A stretch of DNA of 44,870 nucleotides from Campylobacter jejuni (GTDB taxonomy: Bacteria > Campylobacterota > Campylobacteria > Campylobacterales > Campylobacteraceae). The translations under genes were made by a program, and so were the position numbers. Shown in pieces: positions 10,404-19,943 of the stretch. Positions within the stretch are counted from its first letter, which is position 1; every line of letters begins with the position of its first letter. The DNA lies in contig NZ_NFNY01000009.1 of the NCBI RefSeq assembly GCF_002179165.1, positions 1 to 44,870 of the forward strand. Reading direction: 5' to 3'. The notes below the pieces were generated by a model. It was not told the DNA's origin, made no database searches, and worked only from the letters and a program-made list of their open reading frames with translations.

Positions 10404-12287
10404 TTAACCTATTAAAGATCCATTTTCTACAAGCTGTTCGGGACTGATTAAAACAAGTTTATCGCCACTTTTTGCCGAAAGTATCATTCCATCACTCTCA
10501 AACCCAAAAATTTTAGCTTTTTTAAGATTGCTTATCATGCAAACTTGTTTTCCGATCAAATCACTTGCTTTGTAGTGTTTAGCTATGCCTGAAAGCACTT
10601 GACGGATTTCTTTATTATCAAGCTCAAGCTGGAATTTTAAAAGCTTTTCGCTTCCTTCTATGTTTTGACAATCAAGCACTTTAGCGACTTTAATTTCAAT
10701 TTTTGCAAAATCATCAATCTTTATCTTAGGACTTTCTTCTTTTTTTATTTCTTGTTTTTTTTCGCCTAAAAGGGCTTTTTCTACTTTTGGAAACAAGGCT
10801 TCACAAGCACTCGCTTTAAAATCTAAAAGCTCGTTTTTAATGATGAGTTTTTCATAATTTTGACTCGAAATTTCAAAATTTAAAGCATGTGCGACTTTTT
10901 GACAAGACTTTGGCAAAGCGGGGCTTAATAAAATACTGACTTTGGCTAAAATATTTGCACAAAGCGCTACAAGTGCATTGGCTTCTTTTTCTTTTTTTTC
11001 TTTGATCAAATTCCAAGGTTCGTATTTACTGATAGCCAAATTCGCCACACTTAAGGCCTTGAAAAGTTCTTCTAAATAACGATTGCATTGTAAATTTTCT
11101 AAAAACTCTATCGCTAAATTTAAATGCTCTTTTGCGATATCTAACTCATTTTTATAAAGCTTTGAAACTTCATTTTGTAAAATTTCACCACCGCTATATT
11201 TAGTACTCATTCCTATAATGCGATTTAATAAATTTCCAAATTCATTACTAAGCTCGGCATTAATGCGACTAATTAGCATAGCTTCGCTAAAATCTCCGTC
11301 ATTTCCAAAAGGCACTTCTTTGAGTAAAAAATATCTAAAAGCTTCTAAGCCATAAGCGTCTGCTATTTCTTTAGGCTTTACAACATTGCCTTTAGATTTA
11401 CTCATTTTTTCACCATCTCTAGTCCACCAGCCGTGTGCTCCGATAAATTTCGGCAAAGGTAAATCCGCACTCATTAAAAAAGCAGGCCAATAAATTGCAT
11501 GAAAACGCAAAATATCTTTACCCACTAAATGCACATGTGCGGGCCAAAATTTGGCATTTTCACCTTTAATGCCAAAGTCAAGCGAACTCACATAGATAAA
11601 AAGTGCATCAAGCCATACATAAATGATATGCTTTTCATCATTGATTTCTTTTGGTAGATTAATCCCCCAATCAAAACTCGTTCTGGTGATAGATAAATCT
11701 TTTAAACCGCCTTGTATAAAATTAATCAGTTCGTTTTTTTTATTTTTTGGTAAAATAGGATCTTTTTCTTCATACCATTGTAAAATTTTATCTTGATATT
11801 TTGAGAGTTTGAAAAAATAGCTTTCTTCTTTTAAAAGCGAAGTGTTTTTACCACAATCAGGACAAGCACAATCATTGATAAGTTGAGATTTGGTAAAAAA
11901 ACTCTCACAAGATACACAATAATGCCCTTCGTATTCATCTTTGTAAATATCGCCTTTTTGCCACATTTTTAAAAATATAGCTTTAACAAATTCAATATGT
12001 CTATTATCTGTCGTTCTAGCGTAAATATCATAAGTGATTTCAAATTCATCCCAAAGTTTTTTAAACTCTAAACTTATTTTATCGGCGTATTCTTTTGGGC
12101 TAAAATTTCTTGCTTTTGCGGCTTCTTCTATCTTTTGTCCGTGTTCATCAGTTCCGGTTAAAAATCTCGTTTCGTGCCCTTGCAAACGATAAAATCTAGC
12201 CAGTGTGTCAGCTATGATAGTCGTATAAGCGTGTCCTAAATGAGGCACATCATTTACATAATAAATTGGAGTAGTAATATAACGCAT
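10404..12287 (-). CDS. metG: Methionyl-tRNA synthetase
   Basis: Charges tRNA-Met in the cytosol. 627 residues: class I catalytic domain with HLGHAYT (HIGH motif, about 16-22), a knuckle of paired cysteines (CVSC...CACPDC, about 122-145) that probably binds zinc, and KMSKSKGN (about 295). An anticodon-binding helical domain follows, and from about 525 a C-terminal OB-fold tRNA-binding domain (IDDFAKIEIKVAKVLDCQNI, ending near SDGMILSA) that dimerises in homologues. Full length. Preceded by a tiny Cys-rich gene nine bases upstream and by fbp and mobB in one run. Confidence 0.97.
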   Translation of the reverse strand: MRYITTPIYYVNDVPHLGHAYTTIIADTLARFYRLQGHETRFLTGTDEHGQKIEEAAKARNFSPKEYADKISLEFKKLWDEFEITYDIYARTTDNRHIEFVKAIFLKMWQKGDIYKDEYEGHYCVSCESFFTKSQLINDCACPDCGKNTSLLKEESYFFKLSKYQDKILQWYEEKDPILPKNKKNELINFIQGGLKDLSITRTSFDWGINLPKEINDEKHIIYVWLDALFIYVSSLDFGIKGENAKFWPAHVHLVGKDILRFHAIYWPAFLMSADLPLPKFIGAHGWWTRDGEKMSKSKGNVVKPKEIADAYGLEAFRYFLLKEVPFGNDGDFSEAMLISRINAELSNEFGNLLNRIIGMSTKYSGGEILQNEVSKLYKNELDIAKEHLNLAIEFLENLQCNRYLEELFKALSVANLAISKYEPWNLIKEKKEKEANALVALCANILAKVSILLSPALPKSCQKVAHALNFEISSQNYEKLIIKNELLDFKASACEALFPKVEKALLGEKKQEIKKEESPKIKIDDFAKIEIKVAKVLDCQNIEGSEKLLKFQLELDNKEIRQVLSGIAKHYKASDLIGKQVCMISNLKKAKIFGFESDGMILSAKSGDKLVLISPEQLVENGSLIG

Positions 12288-12296
12288 TCTTTTCCT

Positions 12297-12494
12297 TTAA
12301 AAATCAAATCCGCCCTCGGTTTTACCCTTAGACATACTATTATAAACTGCATCAACATAATCTTTTCTTGTATTGCAGCTAAAAATTTCATCACAATTAT
12401 AACAAGACTTTAAGCCTTTGTTGTTTTGACAAGAAATTAAAATTTCTTTTTTCTTATCCATATCTTGTTCAAACTCATCTCTGACCTCATTCAT
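12297..12494 (-). CDS. Small cysteine-containing hypothetical protein
   Basis: 65 residues with four Cys in the pattern C-(8)-C-(2)-C-(5)-C ([20 protein letters not shown]), consistent with a small zinc or iron-sulfur site. Conserved-looking tail [20 protein letters not shown]. It overlaps the end of fbp by eight bases and sits nine bases ahead of metG, so it is almost certainly co-transcribed and translationally coupled. Function unknown. Confidence 0.75.
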   Translation of the reverse strand: MNEVRDEFEQDMDKKKEILISCQNNKGLKSCYNCDEIFSCNTRKDYVDAVYNSMSKGKTEGGFDF

Positions 12495-13329
12495 TATATG
12501 CCTTTAAAAGCTTTGAAATTTCATAATTTGATCCAAAAAAGCAAGGTGTTGTGGCGTGAATTTCATCAAATTCTAATTCTAGTAAAGAAGAATTTATTCC
12601 ATTTGTGGTTTTACCACCTGCTTTTTCTATGATGAAAGCTAGAGGAAAGACTTCAAAAAAAGCACGGAGTTTTCCTTTAGGTGCATCTTTAGTCGCTGGA
12701 TAACTAAAAAGTCCGCCGCCTTTAAGTAAAATTTGGTTTATATCGCTTACCATAGCTCCTGAATACCTTAAACGATAGCCTTCATCAAATAATTCTTTAA
12801 TAAATTTAGCGTGTTTTTCTTCCCAAAATTTTTGAGTGCCACCTGTGGCATTAATTTTACCCTTTTCTTGCATTTTAAGTTCTTTTATGAAAACAAATTC
12901 ATTATTTTTATTGACGCGGTAAAGTTTTGGCAAATCTTCACAAATTACAAGCTCTAATCTTGCACCATACATACTATAAAGTGCGGCTTTTAAATTTTTT
13001 GCATTAGCACTTTCTTCATAAATAGCAAAAATCGAACCTATGGCAAAATTAACATCCATTAGGCTTGAACCATCAAGTGGATCATAAGCAACTATAAATT
13101 TAGCCTTTTCATTGATAGTTAAAATTTCATCTTTTTCTTCACTGATAATAGCTTTAATACTAGGGCATTTGCTTAGAGTTTTCGTAATGATTGCATCGCT
13201 TATGACATCAAATTTAAGTTGGGTATCGCCAGTGGAGTTTTGACTTTGACTATAGCTTGTATCAGGAAATTTTAAAGCCTTAGAAATTTCTAAAATAGCT
13301 TCTTGTATATGAGAGATAAGTTCTTGCAT
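12487..13329 (-). CDS. fbp: Fructose-1,6-bisphosphatase class I
   Basis: Hydrolyses fructose-1,6-bisphosphate to fructose-6-phosphate, the committed gluconeogenic step; this matters in Campylobacter, which does not use glucose. The 280-residue protein is a little shorter than typical class I enzymes but has the metal-binding ISEEKDE region (about 61-67), DPLDGSS (about 82-88) and the sugar-phosphate region [13 protein letters not shown]. Cytosolic. It follows mobB after two bases and overlaps the small Cys-containing gene downstream. Confidence 0.93.
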   Translation of the reverse strand: MQELISHIQEAILEISKALKFPDTSYSQSQNSTGDTQLKFDVISDAIITKTLSKCPSIKAIISEEKDEILTINEKAKFIVAYDPLDGSSLMDVNFAIGSIFAIYEESANAKNLKAALYSMYGARLELVICEDLPKLYRVNKNNEFVFIKELKMQEKGKINATGGTQKFWEEKHAKFIKELFDEGYRLRYSGAMVSDINQILLKGGGLFSYPATKDAPKGKLRAFFEVFPLAFIIEKAGGKTTNGINSSLLELEFDEIHATTPCFFGSNYEISKLLKAYNE

Positions 13330-13331
13330 TT

Positions 13332-13823
13332 TTATAATTCTCCTTTTAATTTTTTTGCATTTTTTAAAATATATTCACAAATTCCTTGTATATCGTTTAA
13401 ATCAAGCCAAACCAAATTTTTGTGTGAAATTTTTTCATAGCTTGCAATGGCATTTGAAAAAGCAAAATAACTCTCATCAATCTCTTTACAAAAAACGCTA
13501 ATGCGTGGCAAATCAAGCGTTTTTAACCCCTCAACCAAACACAAATCAAAATCCGGTGTCATTTTTAAAGCGCTTAAAACATCTCTTTCTTTGTGAGAGA
13601 AAAAAGTAGTGCGAGTAGGGCTTAAAACCATTACTTCTGCACCGCTTTGAAAAAATTTAAAGCTATCCTTGCCGTTAAAATCAAATTGTGCTTTATCTGC
13701 GGGATCGTGCTTGATAATTAATACTTTTAAACCCTGATTCATCAATTCATTAGCAATTTTTGTTATCAAGGTTGTTTTACCCGAATTTGAAGGACCGCTA
13801 AAAGCTATAATTAATTGCTTCAT
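13332..13823 (-). CDS. mobB: Molybdopterin-guanine dinucleotide biosynthesis protein MobB
   Basis: GTP-binding accessory protein that assists formation of the molybdopterin-guanine dinucleotide cofactor used by formate dehydrogenase, nitrate reductase and similar periplasmic enzymes. 163 residues: Walker [15 protein letters not shown] (about 9-22), KHDPAD, and [14 protein letters not shown]. Full length for MobB. First gene of the mobB-fbp-small ORF-metG run, divergent from the lipoprotein gene. Confidence 0.92.
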   Translation of the reverse strand: MKQLIIAFSGPSNSGKTTLITKIANELMNQGLKVLIIKHDPADKAQFDFNGKDSFKFFQSGAEVMVLSPTRTTFFSHKERDVLSALKMTPDFDLCLVEGLKTLDLPRISVFCKEIDESYFAFSNAIASYEKISHKNLVWLDLNDIQGICEYILKNAKKLKGEL

Positions 13824-13920
13824 TTCAAAATTTCCTAAAAATAAAAAAGAAATTATATTATTTTAAACCAAAAAATAGAGTTAAAAGGTTAAAATATGAA
13901 AAAAAATCTTTAGGAAAAAT

Positions 13921-14406
13921 ATGAAAATTTATGCTTTAACCCTGAGTGCTTTGCTTTTTGGTGCTTGTTCTTTAAAAGATGAAGCTATAGTGGATACAAA
14001 TCTAAAAAGTCAAACTTTGATGTTTTCTCAAAAATATAAAATAACTCAAGGTAATACAAATGCTATCGTTACCATGTCTTATTTAAATCCTGTTTTAGAT
14101 CATTCAAGCACTGATGATGTATTTGCTCTAACTTTAACTCCAAGTACTTTGCAAGTGCAAAAATTAGAAATTTTTATCAATGGAAGAAAGGCGAATATAG
14201 AAAAATTAAATGGAAATTTTGCAAAATATCTTTTGCAAAATAAATATACAAAATATCATCAAATTATCCTTCCTAGTATTCAAGAAGAAAATATACTCAA
14301 GGCTAAGATTTGCTTGAATCATTTGCCTTGTTTTGGATTAAATTTTCGAAAATATCCGAAATCTTTATACTATCGTTCAGAAGATATCGATACACAATAT
14401 AATTAG
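13921..14406 (+). CDS. Putative lipoprotein
   Basis: 161 residues with a lipoprotein signal peptide: MKIYALTLSALLFGACSLKD has the lipobox FGAC with Cys at 16, followed by SLKDE, so outer-membrane retention is plausible. The mature part is beta-rich with no recognised domain; the C-terminal part has a Cys pair (KICLNHLPC). The gene runs convergently into slt and the two coding regions overlap by 104 bp (14303-14406), which is unusually large. From memory it corresponds to Cj0842. Confidence 0.8.
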   Translation: MKIYALTLSALLFGACSLKDEAIVDTNLKSQTLMFSQKYKITQGNTNAIVTMSYLNPVLDHSSTDDVFALTLTPSTLQVQKLEIFINGRKANIEKLNGNFAKYLLQNKYTKYHQIILPSIQEENILKAKICLNHLPCFGLNFRKYPKSLYYRSEDIDTQYN

Positions 14407-15928
14407 CCAATACCTTTTTTCCATAAATTCTACTTTCTTGATAAGGAACAAATTCCATGGACAAGAAAGGTTCAAATTTGCCCACTTTAAACATATCATC
14501 TCTTGCAAGCATACGATTAGTAAAACCTATGCCGCCATTATAAGCATAAGCAATAAAAAGCGGAGAATTTAAGCGTTTTTCTAAGTAATCTAAATGATAA
14601 TTGCCAAAATAATAAGCAATTTCAGGCTTAAACATAAAATCTTGATCAAAATTTGGAATTTTTAGCTCTTTTTTGCCTATATGATTAGCTAAAAATGGCA
14701 TAAATTGCATCATTCCTAAGGCATATGAAGTTGAAATTGCCGTTGGAATAAAACGACTTTCTTGTCTAGCAATAGCCAAAATAAGTGCTTGTCTGGCTGT
14801 ATCATAATCCTTAATATACTCATAATAAGGCATGATAAAATAGTGCTTTTTAAATTGACTTTGACGCTCTAAAATATAAGCATAAATAGGTAGCGTATCT
14901 TTAGTGTCAAATTCTTTTGCCAAACGTTCAAGCTTGGTAGCATTAGCTTCGCGAATTTGTTTATTAATTTTTTGCCAAGCAAAAGGATCTTGCATATTAA
15001 AAGTGCTTTTTTTATCGCTTGCATTTATGGTTTCTATCTTTGGAAAAGCTGTGTGAGTCAATTCTTTAGCATAAAGACTATAAATATTTAAAGAAGAACT
15101 TTTTGCCAAATTTTGTAAATCTTTTTCATCTTTTTTAATCATCCACATCCAAAATATAGCATTATCTTTGTCGCTTTGAGTTTTTAAAGTTTTGGCCGCT
15201 CTGCTAAAAAAATCGTAAGCAAGTTTTTCTTCGTTAAAAAGTAAAGCATTGATACCTAAATAAAAAGCAGAATATTCGGTAACAGATTCTGGCTTGATTT
15301 TTAGCATGGAAAATCTGAATTTCGGATTTTCTTTTTTTATAATGATATTTTGAGAAAAATTTTTAAACGCTATATTATTTGGTAATTTATTAACAAAACT
15401 TGAATTTAAATCAAAATCATATTTTTTAGAATAATTATAGAGTTTAAAAAACCCCATTATATCTTCTTTTTGAACAATATAAGCCATAGGATCTGAAGTG
15501 TTAAAAGCTAAAAGTAAATGAGCTAGATCGGGTCTTTGTTGGTTAAAATTTTTAGCCAAGGCGCTTCGATTTCCCTCATTTAAATCTGCAATAAAAGTGA
15601 GAGAATTAAGTCTTACACTTTGACAAGTGAGATTAGCATCAAGAATATTTTTTGTTGTATAGTAATAACATTTAGCATATTGTGGATTAATATAGGCTTT
15701 TATGGGAATTATTTTTTCAAGTTCGGTTTTAATTTTTCCTACATAACGATAAATATGGGAATTTAAACCTTGTGCTTCTTTTTTATCAATAGCATTTTTT
15801 TCCAAAAGACGATAAATATAATAATCTTTTGCTAAAGAATTTTCTTCTTTTTTTAAATTTTCTATACTATATTGACTAGCATTTAAAGATATGAAACTTA
15901 AAATAAACAAAGTAAATATTTTCTTCAC
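14303..15928 (-). CDS. slt: Soluble lytic murein transglycosylase
   Basis: Periplasmic enzyme cleaving the MurNAc-GlcNAc bond of peptidoglycan to 1,6-anhydro products. 541 residues: signal peptide MKKIFTLFILSFISLNAS, a long alpha-superhelical region, and a C-terminal goose-lysozyme-like SLT domain with ARQESRF (catalytic Glu about 388), the SYALGMMQFMP motif and AYNGG. Comparable to Slt70-type enzymes but shorter. The start overlaps the end of the YggT gene by four bases. Its last codons overlap the convergent lipoprotein gene. Confidence 0.92.
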   Translation of the reverse strand: MKKIFTLFILSFISLNASQYSIENLKKEENSLAKDYYIYRLLEKNAIDKKEAQGLNSHIYRYVGKIKTELEKIIPIKAYINPQYAKCYYYTTKNILDANLTCQSVRLNSLTFIADLNEGNRSALAKNFNQQRPDLAHLLLAFNTSDPMAYIVQKEDIMGFFKLYNYSKKYDFDLNSSFVNKLPNNIAFKNFSQNIIIKKENPKFRFSMLKIKPESVTEYSAFYLGINALLFNEEKLAYDFFSRAAKTLKTQSDKDNAIFWMWMIKKDEKDLQNLAKSSSLNIYSLYAKELTHTAFPKIETINASDKKSTFNMQDPFAWQKINKQIREANATKLERLAKEFDTKDTLPIYAYILERQSQFKKHYFIMPYYEYIKDYDTARQALILAIARQESRFIPTAISTSYALGMMQFMPFLANHIGKKELKIPNFDQDFMFKPEIAYYFGNYHLDYLEKRLNSPLFIAYAYNGGIGFTNRMLARDDMFKVGKFEPFLSMEFVPYQESRIYGKKVLANYIVYRYLLNDSIKISDIFENLIQNKANDSSKS

Positions 15929-16206
15929 AGCACACTCCTTAAAATATTACCAAGAAATATACTAAGAAATTGCAAAGCTAAAACAATGATTAAAGGTGCA
16001 AGATCGATACTTCCTATGCGTGTTGGAATTTTTCTTACCAAAGTATAAGCAGGATAGCTAAGCTTATATAAAATTTGCACAATAGGATTATAAGGATCAG
16101 GATTTACCCAGCTTAAAAGTGCTGTAATGATAATAATCCAAGTGTAAATATTGATAATAATTTGAATCACTTCAAAAATGGAAATAATTAAAGAATCTAT
16201 AAGCAT
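15925..16206 (-). CDS. YggT-family membrane protein
   Basis: 93 residues, two hydrophobic helices (about 8-30 and 68-90) flanking the conserved loop ALLSWVNPDPYNPIVQILY and a TLVRKIPTRIGSIDLAPLI stretch. This is the typical YggT pattern, an inner-membrane protein linked in other bacteria to cell-division or osmotic functions without a settled biochemical role. Sits between gltX (two bases upstream) and slt (four-base overlap). Confidence 0.88.
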   Translation of the reverse strand: MLIDSLIISIFEVIQIIINIYTWIIIITALLSWVNPDPYNPIVQILYKLSYPAYTLVRKIPTRIGSIDLAPLIIVLALQFLSIFLGNILRSVL

Positions 16207-16208
16207 TT

Positions 16209-17504
16209 TTATATCCTTGCTAACTCATAAATGAAATTTTTTATATGTGGGTATAAGTCACTAAGTTCCGGTCCGTGAATGTTTCCTGTTAAAACAATTC
16301 TTAAAGGCATAAAAAATTTCTTACCTTTAAGTTCTGTTTTAGTCATTAAGGCATTTTTAAACTCTTCATAATTTTCGCTTAAATTTAAATCACACAAAGC
16401 AACTTTAATGATTTTGCATTCATTTTCAAATTCAAAATAATCTTTAATACCAAAAATCAATTCTATTTTTTCTTTAAGTTCTTTAATGGTGCTTGCCTCT
16501 TGAGTATAAAATTTAGCAAGCTCTGCCACATCTTTATCTGAATTTAAAATTTTATTAAGCGTATCATTTGACATCATTTTTATATGTTCGCGATTGATTT
16601 GCAAAAGTTTTTTAAGATCAAATCTTGCTGGAGCTTTAGAAACTTTACTTATATCAAACCAAGCAATAGCTTCTTCTAAGGTAAAAATTTCACAAGGAGT
16701 TTTATTACCCAGCATAATAAGATAATTAGCAATAGCACTCGGTAAAATTCCACTTTCAAGCAACCATTTTACTGAAGAATGCGCCTCTCTTTTGCTCATT
16801 TTTACACCTTCTTCATTTAAAATGATAGGCAAATGAGCATAAGTCATAGCTTTTTCATAGCCTAAACTTGCACGGATATGTTCTTGTTTTGGCGTATTAG
16901 AAACATGATCTTCGCCACGAATAATACAAGTTACATTTTCAAGCATATCATCAACCGCACAAGCAAAATTATAAGTAGGCGTCTTATCTGTTCTCATAAT
17001 CACAAAAGAATCGATATTTTCAGGCTCAAAACTTAACTCACCCTTAATAAAATCCCTAAATTTCATTGTTTGATTAGGCTTTTTAAGGCGAATAACAAAA
17101 GGTTTTTCGCATTCTAAAACATCAATATCAGCCAAATTCTCACAAGTATTATCATAACGATAAGCTTTACCTTGTTTCTTAGCAAGCTCTTTTTTCGCCT
17201 GCAGTTCTTCTTCTGTACAAAAACAAGCAAAAGCCTTTTTTTCGCTTACAAGTTTTAGAGCCATTTGGCGATGAAATTTTAAATTCTCACTCTGCACATA
17301 ATAATGCTGCCAAGAAATTCCAAAAAGTTTCAAAATTTCTTTGATTTCTTCTTCTTTTCCCTCTATATTTCTAGCTTTATCAGTATCTTCTATACGCAAA
17401 ATAAAATCCGTGTTATTTTGTCTGGCGCAAATATAATTAAAAATAGCCGCTCGCAAATTTCCTATATGCATATCTCCTGTAGGAGAAGGGGCAAAACGAT
17501 ACAT
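16209..17504 (-). CDS. gltX: Glutamyl-tRNA synthetase
   Basis: Charges tRNA-Glu (or tRNA-Gln for the amidotransferase route) in the cytosol. 431 residues: [12 protein letters not shown] (HIGH motif, about 5-16), KMSKREAHS (about 236), and cysteines in CFCTEEEL and NTCENL resembling the zinc-binding insertion. Epsilonproteobacteria carry two GluRS paralogues, one specialised for tRNA-Gln; which one this is cannot be settled here. An extended -10 (TGATATAAT) lies about 35 bp upstream and an AAGG ribosome site precedes ATG. Confidence 0.93.
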   Translation of the reverse strand: MYRFAPSPTGDMHIGNLRAAIFNYICARQNNTDFILRIEDTDKARNIEGKEEEIKEILKLFGISWQHYYVQSENLKFHRQMALKLVSEKKAFACFCTEEELQAKKELAKKQGKAYRYDNTCENLADIDVLECEKPFVIRLKKPNQTMKFRDFIKGELSFEPENIDSFVIMRTDKTPTYNFACAVDDMLENVTCIIRGEDHVSNTPKQEHIRASLGYEKAMTYAHLPIILNEEGVKMSKREAHSSVKWLLESGILPSAIANYLIMLGNKTPCEIFTLEEAIAWFDISKVSKAPARFDLKKLLQINREHIKMMSNDTLNKILNSDKDVAELAKFYTQEASTIKELKEKIELIFGIKDYFEFENECKIIKVALCDLNLSENYEEFKNALMTKTELKGKKFFMPLRIVLTGNIHGPELSDLYPHIKNFIYELARI

Positions 17505-17536
17505 TTTTCAACCTTATTAAAAATTTTAAAAAATAA

Positions 17537-17542
17537 ATTATA
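17537..17542 (-). promoter_or_regulatory. -10 box of gltX
   Basis: TATAAT preceded by TG (extended -10) on the minus strand, 32 bases from the gltX ATG, within the 88-bp divergent spacer shared with the metallophosphoesterase gene. Confidence 0.6.
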
Positions 17543-17580
17543 TCAGATAAAATTATATAGATATTTAATTTTCGCTTTGA

Positions 17581-17586
17581 TATAAT
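17581..17586 (+). promoter_or_regulatory. -10 box immediately before the metallophosphoesterase start
   Basis: TATAAT with an upstream TG (TTTGATATAAT), ending only six bases before the ATG at 17593. Transcription starting six or seven bases after this box would begin at the ATG itself, predicting a leaderless message. No purine-rich ribosome site lies between the box and the ATG. Confidence 0.5.
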
Positions 17587-17592
17587 ATTTCT

Positions 17593-18717
17593 ATGATATT
17601 TTTTATTTTTTCTCTTATTGTATTATTGATTTTTGGCTTTGCAAATATTTATATTTATAAAAGATTGATTAAGAAAATCTCTCTTTTCAAATATTTTTGC
17701 AAATTTTTTGCCGTCATTTTAAGTTTGCTTTTTGTAGCTCAAATTATATTTTTTATTTTTAGAAGAGATGAGATTTTAGACAATACTTGGTATGAAATTT
17801 TAGCCATGTTTTATGCACCAACTTATTGTTTGTTTTTTATTACCTTAATTCTTGATTTTATAAAGCTTATTTTAGCTTTTATGGGAAAAAGCGACAAAAT
17901 ATATCCTATTATTATTCGCGTGATTTTTGAAATATTTATCATTATTTTGGCTATATTTTTAACCTATATCAGCATTAATAACGCTATAAAAATCCCTGCC
18001 ATAAAAAACTTGGATATTAATATTAATCATCTTGAAAAAGATTTAAAAATCGCTATGCTTACAGACATACATTTAGGTAAAAATTTACATGAAAATTTTT
18101 TAAATGAGCTTATCGCTAAAGTGAATTCGCAAAAACCTGATATGGTAGTTATAGTAGGGGATTTAGTCGATACAAATCCTAAAGATTTAAAAAATTACAT
18201 CTCAAGATTAAATGATTTAAATTCCACTTATGGCACTTTTTACGCACTGGGAAATCATGAATATTATCATGGAATTGATGAAGTTTTAACCCTACTTAAA
18301 ACACAAACCAATATGAATATTTTAGTCAATAAAAATTCAGATTTAGGCTTTATCAATATCGCAGGGCTTGGAGATTTAGCAGGACTAAAAAAAGGAATTT
18401 ATGGCCCTGATTTGGCTAGAATAAAAGCGGATTTAAATACAAGCAAACCCAGTATATTACTTGCTCATCAGCCAAAAACTGCCTTGCTTTATGATCTAAG
18501 TGATTTTGATTTAGTTTTAAGCGGGCACACGCATGCAGGACAGATTTTCCCTTTTATGCTTCTGGTTAAACTCCAACAAGGCTTTATACATGGATTATAT
18601 AATTTAGGAGAAAACACACGCCTTTATGTGAGTAGTGGAGCTGGTTTTTGGGGTCCTAGTCTTAGAGTTTTTGCTCCAAATGAAATTGTAATATTAAATT
18701 TAAAAGGTAAAAAATGA
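17593..18717 (+). CDS. Membrane-anchored metallophosphoesterase
   Basis: 374 residues: four hydrophobic helices in the first 130 residues, then a calcineurin-like phosphoesterase domain with all metal motifs visible: TDIHLG, VGDLVD, GNHEYY, LAHQPK and SGHTHAGQ. The layout matches the YkuE/YaeI group, membrane-anchored enzymes suggested to act on lipid or phosphodiester substrates; UDP-diacylglucosamine hydrolase-like activity is possible but not shown. The ATG overlap (four bases) with psd suggests a shared phospholipid-related transcript. The upstream sequence suggests a leaderless message. Confidence 0.87.
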   Translation: MIFFIFSLIVLLIFGFANIYIYKRLIKKISLFKYFCKFFAVILSLLFVAQIIFFIFRRDEILDNTWYEILAMFYAPTYCLFFITLILDFIKLILAFMGKSDKIYPIIIRVIFEIFIIILAIFLTYISINNAIKIPAIKNLDININHLEKDLKIAMLTDIHLGKNLHENFLNELIAKVNSQKPDMVVIVGDLVDTNPKDLKNYISRLNDLNSTYGTFYALGNHEYYHGIDEVLTLLKTQTNMNILVNKNSDLGFINIAGLGDLAGLKKGIYGPDLARIKADLNTSKPSILLAHQPKTALLYDLSDFDLVLSGHTHAGQIFPFMLLVKLQQGFIHGLYNLGENTRLYVSSGAGFWGPSLRVFAPNEIVILNLKGKK

Positions 18718-19514
18718 GTTTTTCTAATGATAGTTCAAGGATTTTTGGAGTTTTAGCAGGATTTAGATTTCCTAAATTCATACAAAAATTCATCAATGAA
18801 AATTATGTAAAATATTTTAATATTGATATGAGCGAATTTAAGAATCCTTGCGAATACGAAAACTTAAATGCGCTTTTTACAAGAACCTTGCAAATTCCAA
18901 GAAAAATTGATGAAGGCTTTATAAGCCCGAGCGATGGTAAAATTTTAGAATGCGGAAGTGCTTTTTTAGCAGATAATGAACCTTTTGCTTTTTCGATAAA
19001 AGGATACACTTACAGTGTAAAAGAGCTTTTAAAAGATAGCTTTGAGGAAAAAGAACTTGAAAATGGACTCGATTATGTAAATATTTATCTTTCTCCAAAA
19101 GATTATCATCGTTATCACAGCCCTTGTGATATGCAAATTTTAAGTGCCACATACACAAGCGGAGCACTTTTTAGCGTCAATGAAAAACATTTACAACGCA
19201 TTAGCAATCTCTATGTAAAAAATGAAAGAGTGAGTTTAAAATGCCAAAATGAGAAAGGTATTTTTTGGCTTGTTTTTGTAGGTGCACAAAATGTAGGAAA
19301 AATGCGTTTCAATTTTGATTCTAGTATACAAACTAATGCCAAATTTTCTCATAATTTTATAAGAAAATACGAAAATCTAAAATTCAAAAAAGGCGAAGAA
19401 TTGGGCAATTTTGAACTTGGTTCCACTATAGTTTTAATAGCACAAAAAGGACTTTTAAATTTAAATTTACAAGCAGAGCAAAATATAAAATTCGGTCAAA
19501 AACTTTCTGATTAA
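18714..19514 (+). CDS. psd: Phosphatidylserine decarboxylase proenzyme
   Basis: Converts phosphatidylserine to phosphatidylethanolamine at the inner membrane. The 266-residue proenzyme has ISPSDGKI (about 65-72), the conserved YLSPKDYHRYHSP segment, and the self-cleavage motif LGST (Ser about 237), where a pyruvoyl group forms to give alpha and beta chains. Its start overlaps the phosphoesterase stop by four bases. A strong terminator hairpin follows directly. Confidence 0.95.
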   Translation: MSFSNDSSRIFGVLAGFRFPKFIQKFINENYVKYFNIDMSEFKNPCEYENLNALFTRTLQIPRKIDEGFISPSDGKILECGSAFLADNEPFAFSIKGYTYSVKELLKDSFEEKELENGLDYVNIYLSPKDYHRYHSPCDMQILSATYTSGALFSVNEKHLQRISNLYVKNERVSLKCQNEKGIFWLVFVGAQNVGKMRFNFDSSIQTNAKFSHNFIRKYENLKFKKGEELGNFELGSTIVLIAQKGLLNLNLQAEQNIKFGQKLSD

Positions 19515-19516
19515 TA

Positions 19517-19555
19517 TTTTAGTGATATATCTTTTAATATCACTAAAAATTTTTT
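19517..19555 (+). terminator. Rho-independent terminator after psd
   Basis: Perfect 12-bp stem (19517-19528 with 19537-19548), eight-base loop, then ATTTTTTG. Three bases after the psd stop codon. The convergent spacer to the FlhB-like gene (19515-19664) holds nothing else I recognise. Confidence 0.85.
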
Positions 19556-19664
19556 GATTTTTGCGGTAAGTTATTCTTGTATCAATGCATTTTTATTCTA
19601 TTTGTTTTTCTCGTTATCATAATTTTATCTTTCTTACTTATACTTTTTTCATTATATTTATACT

Positions 19665-19943
19665 TTATTTAGGTGTTTTATTTGCCATTTGATAAATAAA
19701 AGCGAAAACTTCTGCCACTGCTTTATACATATTGGGTGGAATTTCATCTCCAAGATCGAGTTTGCTTAGGATTTCTATCAAATCTTCATCTTCTTTGATA
19801 GGTACTCCATGTTCTTTAGCCAAAGAAATAATCTTAGCAGCACTTTCGCCTTTGCCATTTGCAAGAACTTTTGGGGCTAAATTTTTCTCTTTTTGGTAGC
19901 CTAAAGCCACTGCTTTTTTAATGGATTTTTTAATCTTACTCAT
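19665..19943 (-). CDS. FlhB C-terminal-domain-like protein (FlhX/YlqH type)
   Basis: 92 residues, nearly all matching the cytosolic C-terminal domain of the flagellar export switch FlhB: KKAVALGYQKEKNLAPKVLA, GESAAKIISLAKEHGVPIKE and LSKLDLGDEIPPNMYKAVAEVFAF. The NPTH self-cleavage motif of FlhB is replaced by a short region, so it starts at the equivalent of the cleaved fragment. Stand-alone versions exist as FlhX in Helicobacter and YlqH in Bacillus. It overlaps the FliK-like gene upstream by four bases, so the two products probably work together in flagellar export or substrate switching. Confidence 0.85.
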   Translation of the reverse strand: MSKIKKSIKKAVALGYQKEKNLAPKVLANGKGESAAKIISLAKEHGVPIKEDEDLIEILSKLDLGDEIPPNMYKAVAEVFAFIYQMANKTPK

